Shown here piece after piece: positions 24,412 through 34,712 of a stretch of 64,000 nucleotides of DNA. Source of the stretch: Micrasema longulum (lineage: Eukaryota; Arthropoda; Insecta; Trichoptera; Brachycentridae); NCBI GenBank assembly GCA_022494885.1, contig JAGVSM010002364.1, positions 1-64,000 on the forward strand, in the 5' to 3' direction. The notes beneath the pieces are model-generated. The model made no database searches and was not told where the DNA came from. It saw only the letters and a program-made list of their open reading frames with translations. The first letter of the stretch is position 1, and each line of letters begins with the position of its first letter. The position numbers and the translations under genes were made by a program.

Positions 24412-24500
24412 TTGCAGCGTATTTTACCCTTTTTTGTTATATGAAGGTTAGACGACCAGTCTTGCGCCTCAAGTGCCAGTTCAGGGAATATAGAATATCT
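24412..24500 (-). mobile_element. SINE-A tail fragment
   Basis: Contains TGCAGCGTATTTTACC, GTTATATGAAGGTTAGA and AGTGCCAGTTCAGGGA, all from the SINE-A tail in minus orientation. It lacks the head and lies between two FB pieces. Confidence 0.65.
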
Positions 24501-24527
24501 TAACTAATGGCAACAAAGTGGGGCAAA

Positions 24528-24735
24528 CATGTTCAAGAAGGGAATATGGTAGTATAGGCATTTACAATGCTTATGACTTGCCACTGGCAGGTTTCAGTGG
24601 CCATTTTACATACTGTGCAACATTGACCAATCTATATATGTTTGAACATCCACGTTTCCTTAACTCTTTCAACTGTTAAATTTTGTGCATTAACAGGGCT
24701 GAAAACTTAATAAATATGGGTGAGATTTATTTGCC
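24528..24735. repeat. FB repeat copy 4, partial
   Basis: Holds AAGAAGGGAATATGG, GGCATTTACAATGCTTATGA, GTGGCCATTTTACATACTGT and TTGAACATCCACGTTTCC in FB order, without the second arm. Confidence 0.7.
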
Positions 24736-25864
24736 TGAATTATTTTATCTATTAGGCATTTGAAAATACATTTAAATTTTCAAAATTCTTATTTTTTAAT
24801 ATTTTATCCAGGAAACATACAGTACAATTACAAAGTTTTATAGTATGCAAAATTTTTATGGATCAGACCTTTCATATTATTTATTTATATTATTCATTTA
24901 TTAATTATATTTCATATTAATATTATAAGGGAAAAAAACGTCACAGAAAGTGGTTTAAAAATTGAAATTAAAGTAAAAAAGATATGTTAAAAGTATCTAG
25001 TCAGTAGGTATTTACGTTACTGGATATGAAATAAAAAATGAATACACTTTCCAAAAGCAATTAATAAATAGGAATAAAAAAAATAAAATTTTTAAAAAAT
25101 TAGAATAAAAACATGCTCAAATGCAGAAAAACCCTAAAAACATATAAGCAGATATTTTTTAAGAAATTGAAAAAAAAACAGATCAGAAGCAACATTGAAA
25201 AAAATGAAAAACAATTTATTTCAGTTAGTTTCAAAAACAACTAAAAAAATAATAACATATTACTGTAAAAGAGTGAATATATTATTTTTTAAAGTTATTT
25301 TAAGAGTAATTAAAAGTAATTTAAAAATAAAACATGTCCAGAGTAATAGAAGAAAAAATTAATGTAATATAATGTTTAAATTTTAAACACATTTAAATAA
25401 ATTATAAATCTTACACCTGTTGGTCTAATTAAAAATATTTTGAGCATGTCCAAATGTTTGTAGACAGTCTGTGTTTTAGTCTTTAGGTAGTTATTATGAT
25501 GTTTATTTACTAAGCAAAAATGTAAATTGGCAAACAAATAGACGGAGGATAAAAGGCTCATGATGTCATGATTTGTAAAAATATCAGTCATGAGCATCGT
25601 CGCAATATAAGAACGGATAAAATAAATCCCATCAACTCTGACATTCAAATCACCCCTCAATGTACGTAGCTACAACCCTGAAAAGGACTGCTTAGCAAAA
25701 AGCTTACATAGGATTAAAAAAGCAGATCTTAAAAGCATTTGTGTGTAAGCATAATCATATTTATTTATCATAATACTATTTATTAAAAATAAAACCTTTT
25801 CTGAAAAAAACAATATTTCTTAACTGAAATAAAAACATCGAATAGTTTTAAATACTATACAATA
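24736..25864. other. AT-rich DNA with an isolated FB tip
   Basis: At about 25432-25480 the FB tip block appears (TTTTGAGCATGTCCAAATG, then TGTAGACAGTCTG). The rest is A/T-rich with short spurious frames. Confidence 0.45.
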
Positions 25865-26035
25865 CGTCACTAAATGTTAGTAAATATTTGTATTTAACTA
25901 CTTATCGACCTTTCCATGTTTACCAGTTTTGAGACATAACCGTTACTCGGTCAATACATTAAAGACACCAACATGCAGATCCCACAGTACAGCTTCGCTA
26001 TGGTAAGTGCATAAAAATATAAAACAAAAGTCCTG
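25865..26035 (-). repeat. HHR repeat copy 2 (hammerhead-bearing, degenerate)
   Basis: On the reverse strand the order is ACCATAGCGAAGCTGTACTG, GATCTGCATGTTGGTG, then a decayed CUGAUGA region, TATGTCTC (3' strand of stem II), AAAACTGGTA in place of GAAACCGGTA, AACATGG, and a 3' flank GTCGATAAGTAGTTAAATAC. Flanks match copy 4 over about 160 bp. The ribozyme core has several substitutions and should be inactive. Confidence 0.65.
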
Positions 26036-26097
26036 GTAGGACTCAGCTATCTGAAGCCTGTGTACACTTATTAAAATAAAATAATGATATTTTTTTT

Positions 26098-26395
26098 AGT
26101 ACGTCCAAATCTTTGTAGAAAGGCAGAATTTAAAGAACTGTTTTTAAGCGATGCCTAGTAGGTGAAATAATTAAATAATAATAAATAAATAAATGAGGTG
26201 AATCTCACCTATATCAATAAAAGTTTTGGGTCTTTTACTTTACAAATGTCAACAGATGGAAGAGTTGAGGAAATATGAAAATGATAGGTCATAATTCTTG
26301 TAAATGTCCAGACTTTTATACTCTCATCTCAAAAATGATTTTTGTTTTCGGTTGTAACAAATTTAAATCATTATACAAAATGTTTAATCTTATAA
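26098..26395. repeat. FB repeat copy 5
   Basis: Starts with the tip-like TACGTCCAAATCTTTGTAG, contains GCGATGCCTAGTAGGTGAA, AATGTCAACAGATGGAAGAG and GTCATAATTCTTGTAAATG, and ends near GGTTGTAACAAATTTAAAT. It shows that the block with CCTAGTAGGTGAA belongs to the family centre, as in copy 10. Confidence 0.7.
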
Positions 26396-26589
26396 GAATA
26401 AACATAAAAAAAGGTAAAGGACTTAAAATATTTCAAACAATAATAAAAAAAAAATTGTATGAATATATTTCACACTGGAAAGGCTTTAAAAAATAATATT
26501 CCATTAATTAATAATCAAATAGCCTTTCCGTTCACATGAATATATTTTTTAAATAAATATTTTATTTTTTTTAATAACCTCATCTGTAT

Positions 26590-26723
26590 TTAAATTTCAT
26601 CGCAATTTTCAACGAGTTGTAAACAACTCACCATGTAAATCTATTTGGGGTAGAGTGGGGTTCGAACCTCGGACCTCTGATACGTGAGTCCGGATCACTA
26701 GCCACAGGACCACAACCCGATTC
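26590..26723 (-). mobile_element. SINE-B copy 1
   Basis: On the reverse strand: a box A-like GTGGTCCTGTGGCTAGTG and a box B-like GAGGTTCGAACCCC, followed by a body that ends with GAGTTGTTTACAACTCGTTG (a self-complementary block) and an A/T tail. It is a second tRNA-headed SINE family, distinct from SINE-A in head and tail. Other copies: 35335, 42107, 42963 (tail only) and 62848, all on the minus strand. Confidence 0.8.
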
Positions 26724-26829
26724 TTAATGATTTATAAATTAATACTCATCCACTTTTTCAAACTTTTGTTACTAAAAGATTAAGTATTTATTTATCCTCA
26801 TCAATACGTCATATTGGTGTTAGCTTATA

Positions 26830-26995
26830 ATAGCATTTGTCATATCAGTACGTTGATTGAATATTTTTGTACAGCTGGAATTTTCATGTTAGTACAATTT
26901 GTGTTCTGACGAAAAAACGTGTACGTCTCGAAACCGGTAAATATAAAAATGTCGTCTAACGAGTTACAATAAATTATTTTCACTATGTAATATAT
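26830..26995 (+). ncRNA. HHR repeat copy 3: hammerhead ribozyme-like motif, best-preserved core
   Basis: Stem I pairs 26898-26905 (TTTGTGTT) with 26940-26947 (AATATAAA), eight pairs counting G-U. The core CTGACGA is at 26906-26912 (CUGANGA, with the variable position C). Stem II has loop TGTA (26920-26923) and a three-pair inner stem (ACG/CGT), eroded further out by A-C mismatches. GAAA is at 26930-26933. Stem III is the minimal CC/GG (26934-26937), and the cleavage triplet GUA is at 26937-26939. All conserved core bases are present; the weak point is stem II. A two-pair stem III is known from hammerheads of Penelope-like elements and some satellites, which can act as dimers. No reverse transcriptase of the Penelope type is visible beside it. 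Confidence 0.65.
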
Positions 26996-27914
26996 ATTTC
27001 AGAGGAAAAATATACGGTGTTTCAGGGCCAGACCATGAAACTTCAGAGGAACATTCCTCATGCTAACTTTTTTTTAAATCCTATTTTTTTTTCCAAAAAG
27101 ACAGACTGGCTCTTAAGGACCTTATTGCCAATAAAAAATGTTTTGCTTCTTCCTCTGTCAGTTCCGCATCCCGTAGAAATATTGTCACCGACTACCTTCC
27201 TTAAAGGCAAGAGTCCTTAGATTTGAAGATGAGGTAACTTGAGTAAGACTCTTATAAAGCATCTGCAGTACGCGGTCATGCCATGCCTGCGTATTAAAAA
27301 TGATTTATCGCTGCACTTTTAATATAATTGTAATAAAAGATTGCCGCGTTCATTTTCAATAATGTTATCTAATGTAAACCATTATTTTAACTGTTATTTA
27401 TCCTTGAAGAGTAAATTTCAATGAGTATTTAGTACTGATGATCATTAAATGTGTTGTTTTAGTTTGTAAATGTAGAGTTTTGAGCAGAGCAGGTTATTCT
27501 TGAGTCATTCATAAGAAAACCACAGTTTTGAGTTATTCGCTAAGCCGAGTTTCAACCCGTCTGCGGTCACCCCATACGAGTATTCTGAGTTAAACAGGGG
27601 TTGATGTTTACATTTTGTTGGTTATTATACTACGTTTATGAGTAAACGGACCGTTAAAAAGTTGAGAACTCGCGTCCACGGAAAGGTTGATTAGGAACGA
27701 CTTTTTGAGAGTTAAATGTGTTTTTTATTCACGTGCAATTGAACTAGAAATTAAATTTCATACCAGGGTGTATCCAGCTCTGTACAAATATGTGACTTTT
27801 TAAAAGTGAAAAATGTTTTAAAAGCTACATTTGAAAAAAAAAATTTTTTTGATAAATTTCATTAAAAGTACATGTTTTTGTGAGATTCTTAACATATTTA
27901 CTTTTACACATCTA
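26996..27914. other. Unassigned DNA
   Basis: Contains a 67-codon frame at 27017-27220 and moderately GC-richer sequence at 27530-27720, neither recognised. Confidence 0.35.
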
Positions 27915-28240
27915 GTATATGTTATCACTGTAACTCTCCAAAAAAAAAGACTAACTATTGTGCTTGGAGAGTGACTTACACTGTTTTAGATGTTTATTAA
28001 TAGGAGTTTATATAATTTTAAATACGAGTACATAAAAAAGAAAAATAAAAACATAGAATTTATAAAAAAAAACATTAAACAATAATGAATTCCTACTAAT
28101 TAAAATAATATTGTTTTTACACGTGTTCAGAATTTTTTTTACACCTTTGAAGACAAAGCTATTTTGATCATGACTTGTCTGGTGTTCTGACTTATAACAA
28201 TAGTATAAGCAAAAAAAACTTTTGTAAACCATCATCTTTG
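27915..28240 (-). pseudogene. LINE-c copy 2: C-terminus and 3' UTR
   Basis: The minus-strand frame (28008-28235) includes QNSFVFKGVKKIL, matching QNSFVFKAIKIFNNLP of LINE-c copy 1. Downstream on the same strand, 3' UTR words such as GTAAGTCACTCTCCAAGCAC (complement near 27960-27980) also match copy 1. The LP residues after the motif are lost by a frame change. Confidence 0.7.
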
Positions 28241-28599
28241 GTTCGCCTAAATGTCTTTTTTAAACAAATCAGTAATTGCTCTGAATAAAAAAATAATAAC
28301 GTCAAATATGTCAAATAATGGTGTTTTTTTAATGAACTTTAAAAAATGAAAACAAATTAAAAATAAAAAAATTACGTATATCCTGCCCTTATTTAGTGTC
28401 AGCACAGCAGAAAATCAGTTTTTTATGTATTAAAGTTTAATGTATAAAATTGTTAATAAATACCACGATTTTTATTTTGGAATACATTGTGTTATGCGGC
28501 ATTTGAAAGTTTTGTCATTTATGGGACTTATGATCTGCTATCAACTGGTTTAATATTCAATCTTTATAAAATTGAATAAACGTATTGTATTGTATGTGG

Positions 28600-28790
28600 T
28601 AATATTTTGAAATTTTGTCATTTTCTCTCTGTGTATTACGTTTTCTATGTGCATTATCACATGCATTAAAAGTATATTGTTAATTGTCCTTGGCACGGGT
28701 TACCCCAGTAAGGACACATTATTTCAATATTTTATATTCTATAGTCAAAATGTAAAAAAATCATTTAATAAATAAATGAATACTGCAATT
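28600..28790 (+). repeat. LINE-g 3' end, copy 1
   Basis: Contains TGTTAATTGTCCTTGGCACG, GGTTACCCCAGTAAGGACAC and a tail TTTAATAAATAAATG. The same block appears inverted at 59095-59165. The GTCCTTGG...AAGGAC arms can form the hairpin usual at LINE 3' ends. No coding part remains. Confidence 0.5.
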
Positions 28791-31024
28791 ATTGTTGAAT
28801 ATATAATTATTTGAGAAGTATTGTTAATAATTTATACTGCCTAGTTTTGATGTGAACATCAGCCAGGAAAACATATTTGACCTAGTTGATCAATTACGAA
28901 TTCTAAACTAGGAGAATCTACACACATGTATTATATAAGAGACAGATGATGCCATAGAAATTCTGTAGATTTACTGCTGGTTTGCGGTCAGACGTTACAT
29001 TGAATTAACTGTCCTGAACCTCTTGTATGTTCATATTCCCCTGGTACTTTCATAATTTATTATATAATGCTATTTCAATGGCAGTTCCATTATTTTGTGG
29101 TTATGAAGCGTAGACAAGTATAATTTTTATCACCTTTTTTTGAAGAGAAATAGTGTAAACTTATTAATGTAATTCTTTTTTACCTTGAAACGATCTGTGA
29201 TTTTAATGTAGATTCCAGTTTATTTTTTTAATTTAAAAAAAACACAAATAAATGATCCACAATGAGGAAGTTCAGTGGTTTTTTTAAATATTTTTTTTGT
29301 TTATAACTAAGCTTAAGTATTTTTATTCATTTTTTTTTTGCATAGCATTGTCAGCGCTATCATTTTTTAAAGTTATTTATTTCTAAAATAACTCCGCGTG
29401 TGCCGTCAGAGGTTCTCTCTTGCTTATTCTCGATTGGTTTTGCCCATTGGTCCATTCACGGTAAGCGAACCGAAAATCTTTCATTATCCGTTTTTCATTG
29501 ATTGATTCATATAAACCAGTGACGTCGTTCAAAGTAATTTATTTTTATAAAAATATTTTTATGATTTTTTGTGTACATTGTCAGGAAACTTTGCCGTACA
29601 ATGTCAATGTTCCAATTTTTACTGCACGCAAGAAAACATTCATTGTTTACAATTTCCCGTAGAGCTGAAGTTCCTCATTGATTATATTTGTTCATTACGT
29701 ATATCCTAATCATTTTGTTATTTTGTATTTATTTTGTCAAGATTTTTTTCAATCAATATATTTAAATAAAGAAATATTATGCCAACACAATTTACAAACT
29801 TAATGACTAGTATTACAGAAAAATATTATTGTTGTAAAACGACAGAATTTATGGATTCGTCACTTAGGTATTAACGGCCTATATCAACCTTTGTCGGTAA
29901 CCTGTATTTGAACATGTTTCGAAAAAAAAAAACAAAACATATTCAGTTTTTCATACAGAAAACTTAATTTTACTTTGTAGATAAAATTAAAGACAAATTT
30001 TAACTTCCCAGTAGAATACGGACCCAGGTGTTATTTCAAAAAAAATAATTTTTTTTCTATAAATTCGTTTTATTTTTTAAAAAGAGTTTAACTAGGTATT
30101 TGAAAATTATTTGAGTATCAAGTAAACAATTTGGCAAAATACGTTTGCGGTTAAAGACAGAAATAATCACCACCAGCTAAAGGGCTTAGAATCTACCCCC
30201 AAATCTTGCAAGGGGTGACTTTAACAAGATAAAGGGCTCCGGATAGGGGTGAAATGTGTTATAATAACACAGAGGAGCAGTTCGCTGAGTAATTTGATAG
30301 CAAATGCGTCAGTTAGGAAGTTTTCTTGGTACATGTCGCCATGTGTTGGGTATTGGGGGAAGGTGCATTATACGGTGGTAGTATGATCTTAATAAAAATT
30401 AATTCGGCAGTAAGGGTGGTTAGCCGTTTTAGGTATAGGGGATATTTAAGATAAAAATGTGTTTCACTCGTCGACAATGATGCCATTATTATAATGTATT
30501 TTTCTATCCTCTTTTAAAATATAATATTTCTAGAAAAAATGTTTTAAACATTTTTGTTTTTCTAAAAAGAAATTGTTAATTTCACAATTTGAAACCTCTG
30601 TTCGTAATCTAATTGCATTGTTTCTTAGTAATTGTATACACGGAGGTAAAATATTATATTACGTACTTTTTATCTATGAAACCTAACAACTAAACCAAAT
30701 TTTGAATTGAATTTTTGAAAAATGCGACTGATGTTGAACATCAATTATCTCAGTTTGAAGTTAGTGTGGTCTTACACATTTTTGCATAACTCCATACAAT
30801 TATACCCCGATGAAAGAGCACGTTGTAGCACAGAAACCAGTTGATAATTTAATATTTATAAATATTAAAATCAATGTTCGTATGTGTGTCCTCTATAGAC
30901 TGCATAGTGCATTACTACTGTACCAATTTACGTGCGGTTTTTAGCGAAATGTTGATCTTTTTTACGACCGTATTTATAGCTCTTTAAATTTTCAGTTTAT
31001 TAAGTAGAAAAAATGTTTTTTTAT
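28791..31024. other. Unassigned DNA
   Basis: At about 29430-29455 two inverted CCAAT boxes (GATTGGTTTTGCCCATTGGT) lie in a GC-richer patch. About 30160-30440 is another GC-richer patch with no recognised protein. The remainder is AT-rich. Confidence 0.35.
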
Positions 31025-31205
31025 CTTTCACCAGGGCTACATTTGCCTAGAATGAATGTCCAAAAAAATTGTAAGGACGTTATTTTTTTGTGCATAAAAA
31101 AAGTTTGTTTTTGAATGTCGACTAACAACAATATTTTTTTATGGATCCTAATCAGATTATTTCCTAAAATTCTTCATAATTTCTACCCGTTTATTTCTTT
31201 TAACT
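31025..31205 (-). repeat. K repeat copy 3
   Basis: Reverse strand shows GAATTTTAGGAAATAATCTG, GGATCCATAAAAAAATATTG and TTCAAAAACAAACTTTTT, ending near TGTAGCCCTGG, in the same order as 15400-15600 and 20095-20240. Confidence 0.65.
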
Positions 31206-31519
31206 GGATTTTTGATAATACTAAAATAATGTCAACTGCCGTTCAATACACTTTTGAAAATCACATTTCTTAATACTGTGCACCCATGTCGATGAGAAGA
31301 GCAGAGTTTGAGATTTGCAAAAATAATTCTACATTAGAAAATGAATTATTTAAAGTTTTACAATTCAATCATACACAAAAACCATAGTACCTACATAAAT
31401 TAAATATAAGAAAATGAATTACATTAAGTTCTGAAATTCAATATTTAACAAGTATCTAGAAACCTACATACCAATGAAAAGTTACACCGTCTTTTTTTCA
31501 ATGACAACCAAACGTCGGT

Positions 31520-31700
31520 TTCGTCTATTTTAGTTAGGAATGAAAGGTTCGGAAGAGCACAAGACCGTTCCAGATGGAGGGAGACTGTCCACAGACGAGC
31601 CATGCCTGGAGTCGGGCATAATCACCATCCTCAGACATGAGGTACGGATTAAAGAGAAAAAGGTCCGAAATGCAGTTATCTTTTTTGCATAACATCGGGG
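31520..31700 (+). pseudogene. LINE-i: extreme C-terminal remnant
   Basis: One frame reads NERFGRAQDRSRWRETVHRR, matching the A(Q/D)NRxxWRxxV motif near the end of many insect LINE polyproteins, then HHHPQT, a stop, and a purine-rich end (ATTAAAGAGAAAAAGG). No other part of the element is present. Confidence 0.55.
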
Positions 31701-32099
31701 AGGCATCTTCAAGACAGTTACAGAAAAAACAATGTTCGAATACCTTTTTATCGAAATTGCCTGTTACGGCTTATCCTCACAATTTATGTAATCCGAAACA
31801 CAAAAATAATAATGTTTTGTAAATATCTAGTTTTAACCAAATACAATAATGGATATAGAACTTTTAATTGTGTTTGTTTATTTTAATATATACTAACAAG
31901 TATCTACTCAAATCTAGCAATAACAAAGCATTTCCGGGTTCAGTTCGTAAATAATAAGTGGTTGGTAACTATGTGTTTTAACTTTCATTTGAATTATGAT
32001 AAAACTTTCATTTAAATGTTCCTAATATTTTCTTATCGAGGATTCTAAATAGTTGGACTACGATTATTCGTGGCTTTATTTGAAACTTTTAAAAATGCA
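31701..32099. other. AT-rich stretch, nothing recognised
   Basis: No feature supported. Confidence 0.4.
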
Positions 32100-32420
32100 C
32101 CACCGGTTTTAAAAAAAACTTTCTGAACGTGGCTTCCGTCGGTAGAACCTTTTTTTCACTCCCGCCAAATTTCCCGCGTAAAGCGGCTAGTCTTAGAACA
32201 TAACTTTTTCTTCTTCGGCTCAAAATGGCCTCCTTCACCCCATCCCATCGGCTCGGCCAACTATTATTGGCTTCAAGTTTATGTAAGCTCGACCATTAAA
32301 AGTTACGGCCATTTTGTTTCCAATGCTCACGGCGCAATTTCTATGGAATATCTGAATACTTTTTTCATTCGGAAGGAACTTCGTTACGAACGAAGTTGTA
32401 CATGGAAATGTTATTAAATA
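32100..32420. promoter_or_regulatory. GC-richer promoter-like patch
   Basis: CCCGCCAAATTTCCCGCG (32161-32178) contains two back-to-back E2F-like sites. CAAAATGGCC (32221-32230) and TACGGCCATTTTG (about 32304-32316) are opposed Pho/YY1-like sites, and TATTGG is an inverted CCAAT. The patch is not shared with any repeat in the window. A 101-codon minus-strand frame (32235-32540) overlaps it; no domain recognised. This is a candidate regulatory region, not a demonstrated one. Confidence 0.25.
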
Positions 32421-32814
32421 GGGGAGTTTTTTATCATCATCATTATCATTTTTTTTCTGCTCATAGTGGTGCATAAAGCTCTTCATTGCGATTAAATGTT
32501 CGGAATATGAAAGTGTACTACAACAATGGTTAAAGGCCACGTGGGACTCATTTCGCTGCCCTATTCTTGTATGCTCAATACACCATTTTTAGAAATTTCG
32601 TTATCAATGCCAATATGTCCATTATCATATTACGGGTTTATTTAGGTAATTTTTTTTCTGTTGTTTCATAGTATTTTCAGCATTTTTTGAGTGTCAATCT
32701 CCACTTACTGATTTGACTTTAGAAACAAATTAAATGTCCTTTGTAAAATTTGCAAAATAGTCTATTGTACATACAAGAACTAGGACAGCGATTTGGATAT
32801 CGTTTCCCACTGAA

Positions 32815-32935
32815 GTGTTTTCGACTCGATAGCTTCTCTCAGGTGAAAATCCTGGCGCATTCGCCAACCATACTAAATGCCCTGGGTTCGAGTTCTGAGA
32901 AAGTTGACATGCAAAACTAGTGTTTTAACTCTTGA
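32815..32935 (+). mobile_element. SINE-AL fragment 1
   Basis: Contains the 5'-extension block AAGTGTTTTCGACTCGATAG, CTCTCAGGTGAAAAT, a short deletion, then the tRNA-like part with box B GGGTTCGAGTTC. The tail is missing. Confidence 0.6.
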
Positions 32936-33134
32936 ATGAATGACCGAACAAAAAAAGATTTTTAGCTGAAACCAAAACTTATTTAAATAAGTTAAGTCAC
33001 TTCTAAATGCTCGAAATAAGGCGTTTTAATTGCTAAGCCTTACGATTTCACTTGAAAAAAATATGGAGACTAAAATAAAAGGCATAATATTTATCCTAAT
33101 CAGTGCATGTGCTTATTAAATGGCATGTCATGTT

Positions 33135-33295
33135 GGTTTTATATTTATGCGCAACAACCATAGTGAAGGTGTATAGTGGGTTTTGCATGTTGGATTAATT
33201 TGTGTCCTGATGAAGAGACGGGTACGTCTCTAAGCCAGTAGACATAAAAAAGTCGGTAAGTGGTTTTATACAAACATTTAATAACATTTAGTAAA
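33135..33295 (+). ncRNA. HHR repeat copy 4: hammerhead ribozyme-like motif, best-preserved stems
   Basis: Stem I pairs 33199-33206 (TTTGTGTC) with 33241-33248 (GACATAAA), eight pairs. CTGATGA is at 33207-33213. Stem II is a perfect seven-pair helix, AGAGACG (33214-33220) with CGTCTCT (33225-33231), closed by GGTA. The conserved GAAA is changed to TAAG when aligned to copy 3 (33231-33234), and stem III CCGG reads CCAG, so this copy is probably inactive. Copies 3 and 4 lose different positions. Flanks (GGTTTTATATTTATGC upstream, TACAAACATTTAATAACATT downstream) match copy 2. Confidence 0.7.
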
Positions 33296-33324
33296 AGGCA
33301 TAAATTTACCGTGATAATTGACAA

Positions 33325-33550
33325 TCCTCATCGGCCGAAAGCTGAAACATACCTCTGGTTTAAGGTCAAAGGTCACGCAGTCGAGTCATCAGTCATAAGA
33401 TGCACCCGAACGTAATCTGACACATTCCGACTACAGATTACGGCTAAGCCGAAGTTTCGGCCAATTTTCGGCTGAAACTAAAAACACAGACGAAACTTGT
33501 TTAATTGACCGAAAATGGCCAAAACCGAAACCAAACCGTCGGTCGGTCAA
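33325..33550. repeat. GGCCGAA/TTCGGCC-rich segment, possible MITE
   Basis: Several copies of CGGCCGAAA, TTTCGGCC, TTTCGGCTGAAAC and ACCGAAAATGGCC occur in both orientations within about 220 bp. Such motif clusters occur in some arthropod non-autonomous DNA elements. No terminal repeats or target duplication could be fixed. Confidence 0.35.
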
Positions 33551-33724
33551 TATTAGCATTTCGTTGTCCTTGGACCGATACATGAAGCGTTGGACTCATC
33601 AATTTACCTTCCTGTATCGTGTGATAAATGACTAGAATCAGCTACGAACATTGAATGTTAAGGCGTTAGATTTGTGAGTACCCTGACATTTTATGATCAC
33701 ATATAAAAAGTCAGTGGTAAAGCT

Positions 33725-34165
33725 TTGAAGATGTATGGATATTGGATATGTTCTGCGTACTGCCAGTTTTTTTCAAAAATACCCGCGTACTGAGAACTCT
33801 TTACAACTTCTTGGTACGAAGTTGACTCGAAAGCGGTTGGATGACTTGAAGGCCACATGAAACAAAGTACTCTTTTATGATATAAAAATCCAAAAGAAGT
33901 TTCTTAGATATCCCAACAAGAGATAGTGCGGTATTATCCTTGGCTCTACCCGAACAAATTTTTCCAGGGTATGCTTTGCTTAAACAGTTTAGAGGCTAGA
34001 AAGAATGTGTACTTGACTACACATTACGATACACAAGACCAACCTACCGATGATTATGCCAGTTAGAAGGGCTATTGCTATGCTGAACAACATTGCTCTG
34101 AATCTTGATCTGTTCCATGTATCCGAGGGGATTTACGTCGCAGGATTTCCCTAGTGTAAATTAAT
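33725..34165 (+). pseudogene. LINE-e copy 2: reverse transcriptase C-terminus
   Basis: The last frame reads HKTNLPMIMPVRRAIAMLNNIALNLDLFHVSE and ends at a stop at about 34153. The PxxRAxxxLNxxxxxxDLF pattern is the usual end of a LINE polyprotein. NLPMI and the upstream CAGGGTATGCTTTGCTTAAA match LINE-e copy 1. Upstream frames are broken. Confidence 0.7.
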
Positions 34166-34329
34166 TTAATTTCGATATTCTGTATTTTATTTATATTGCA
34201 TTACTTACCAAACCATCAAGTGCAAATAATAACTCAACTAACTATTTGTATCTTTTAAACACAAAAAAATACATTTGCACATTAATAAATTAATGAGGTT
34301 ATATATTATGGTAAAGTACTAGCATCGAC

Positions 34330-34712
34330 TAATAAAGCGACCACCCTACAAGATAAAATGAAGAACTGACACCAACACGACAAAAAACTTTCTCAAAGTA
34401 GCAAAAACGAGAGCTGTTTGCTCCATTGCAGACATAACCCTCCTGCAATTAGATCAGATATGAGACAATAAGATATGTCTGTGGTGTTGAAGACATAGTG
34501 AGGTGGGAAAAAAGCAGAAGGCGCTTTTGGGGGAGCCATGCGGACCGCATGGAAGATACGCGGCCAGCGAAAATGACTAAGTCTGCAAAACCTAGCACCA
34601 GAAGACTACCTAGACTAGAAAAAATGGAAAAACAGGTGGACATCATCATCTCAGGACAACCCACTATCACAAATAGGTCGTACAGCCTAGACCAAGAGGA
34701 AGAAGATGAATA
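34330..34712 (+). pseudogene. LINE-j: C-terminal remnant
   Basis: An open frame (34498-34710) reads RWEKSRRRFWGSHADRMEDTR, matching the (W)xxxRRxxWxxHxxRM block after the reverse transcriptase in RTE-like insect LINEs. It then has a proline/arginine region, a SLDQEEEDE end and a stop. The upstream sequence reads RYVCGVEDI. The acidic codon run at the end (GAGGAAGAAGATGAA) is typical of these 3' ends. Confidence 0.65.
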
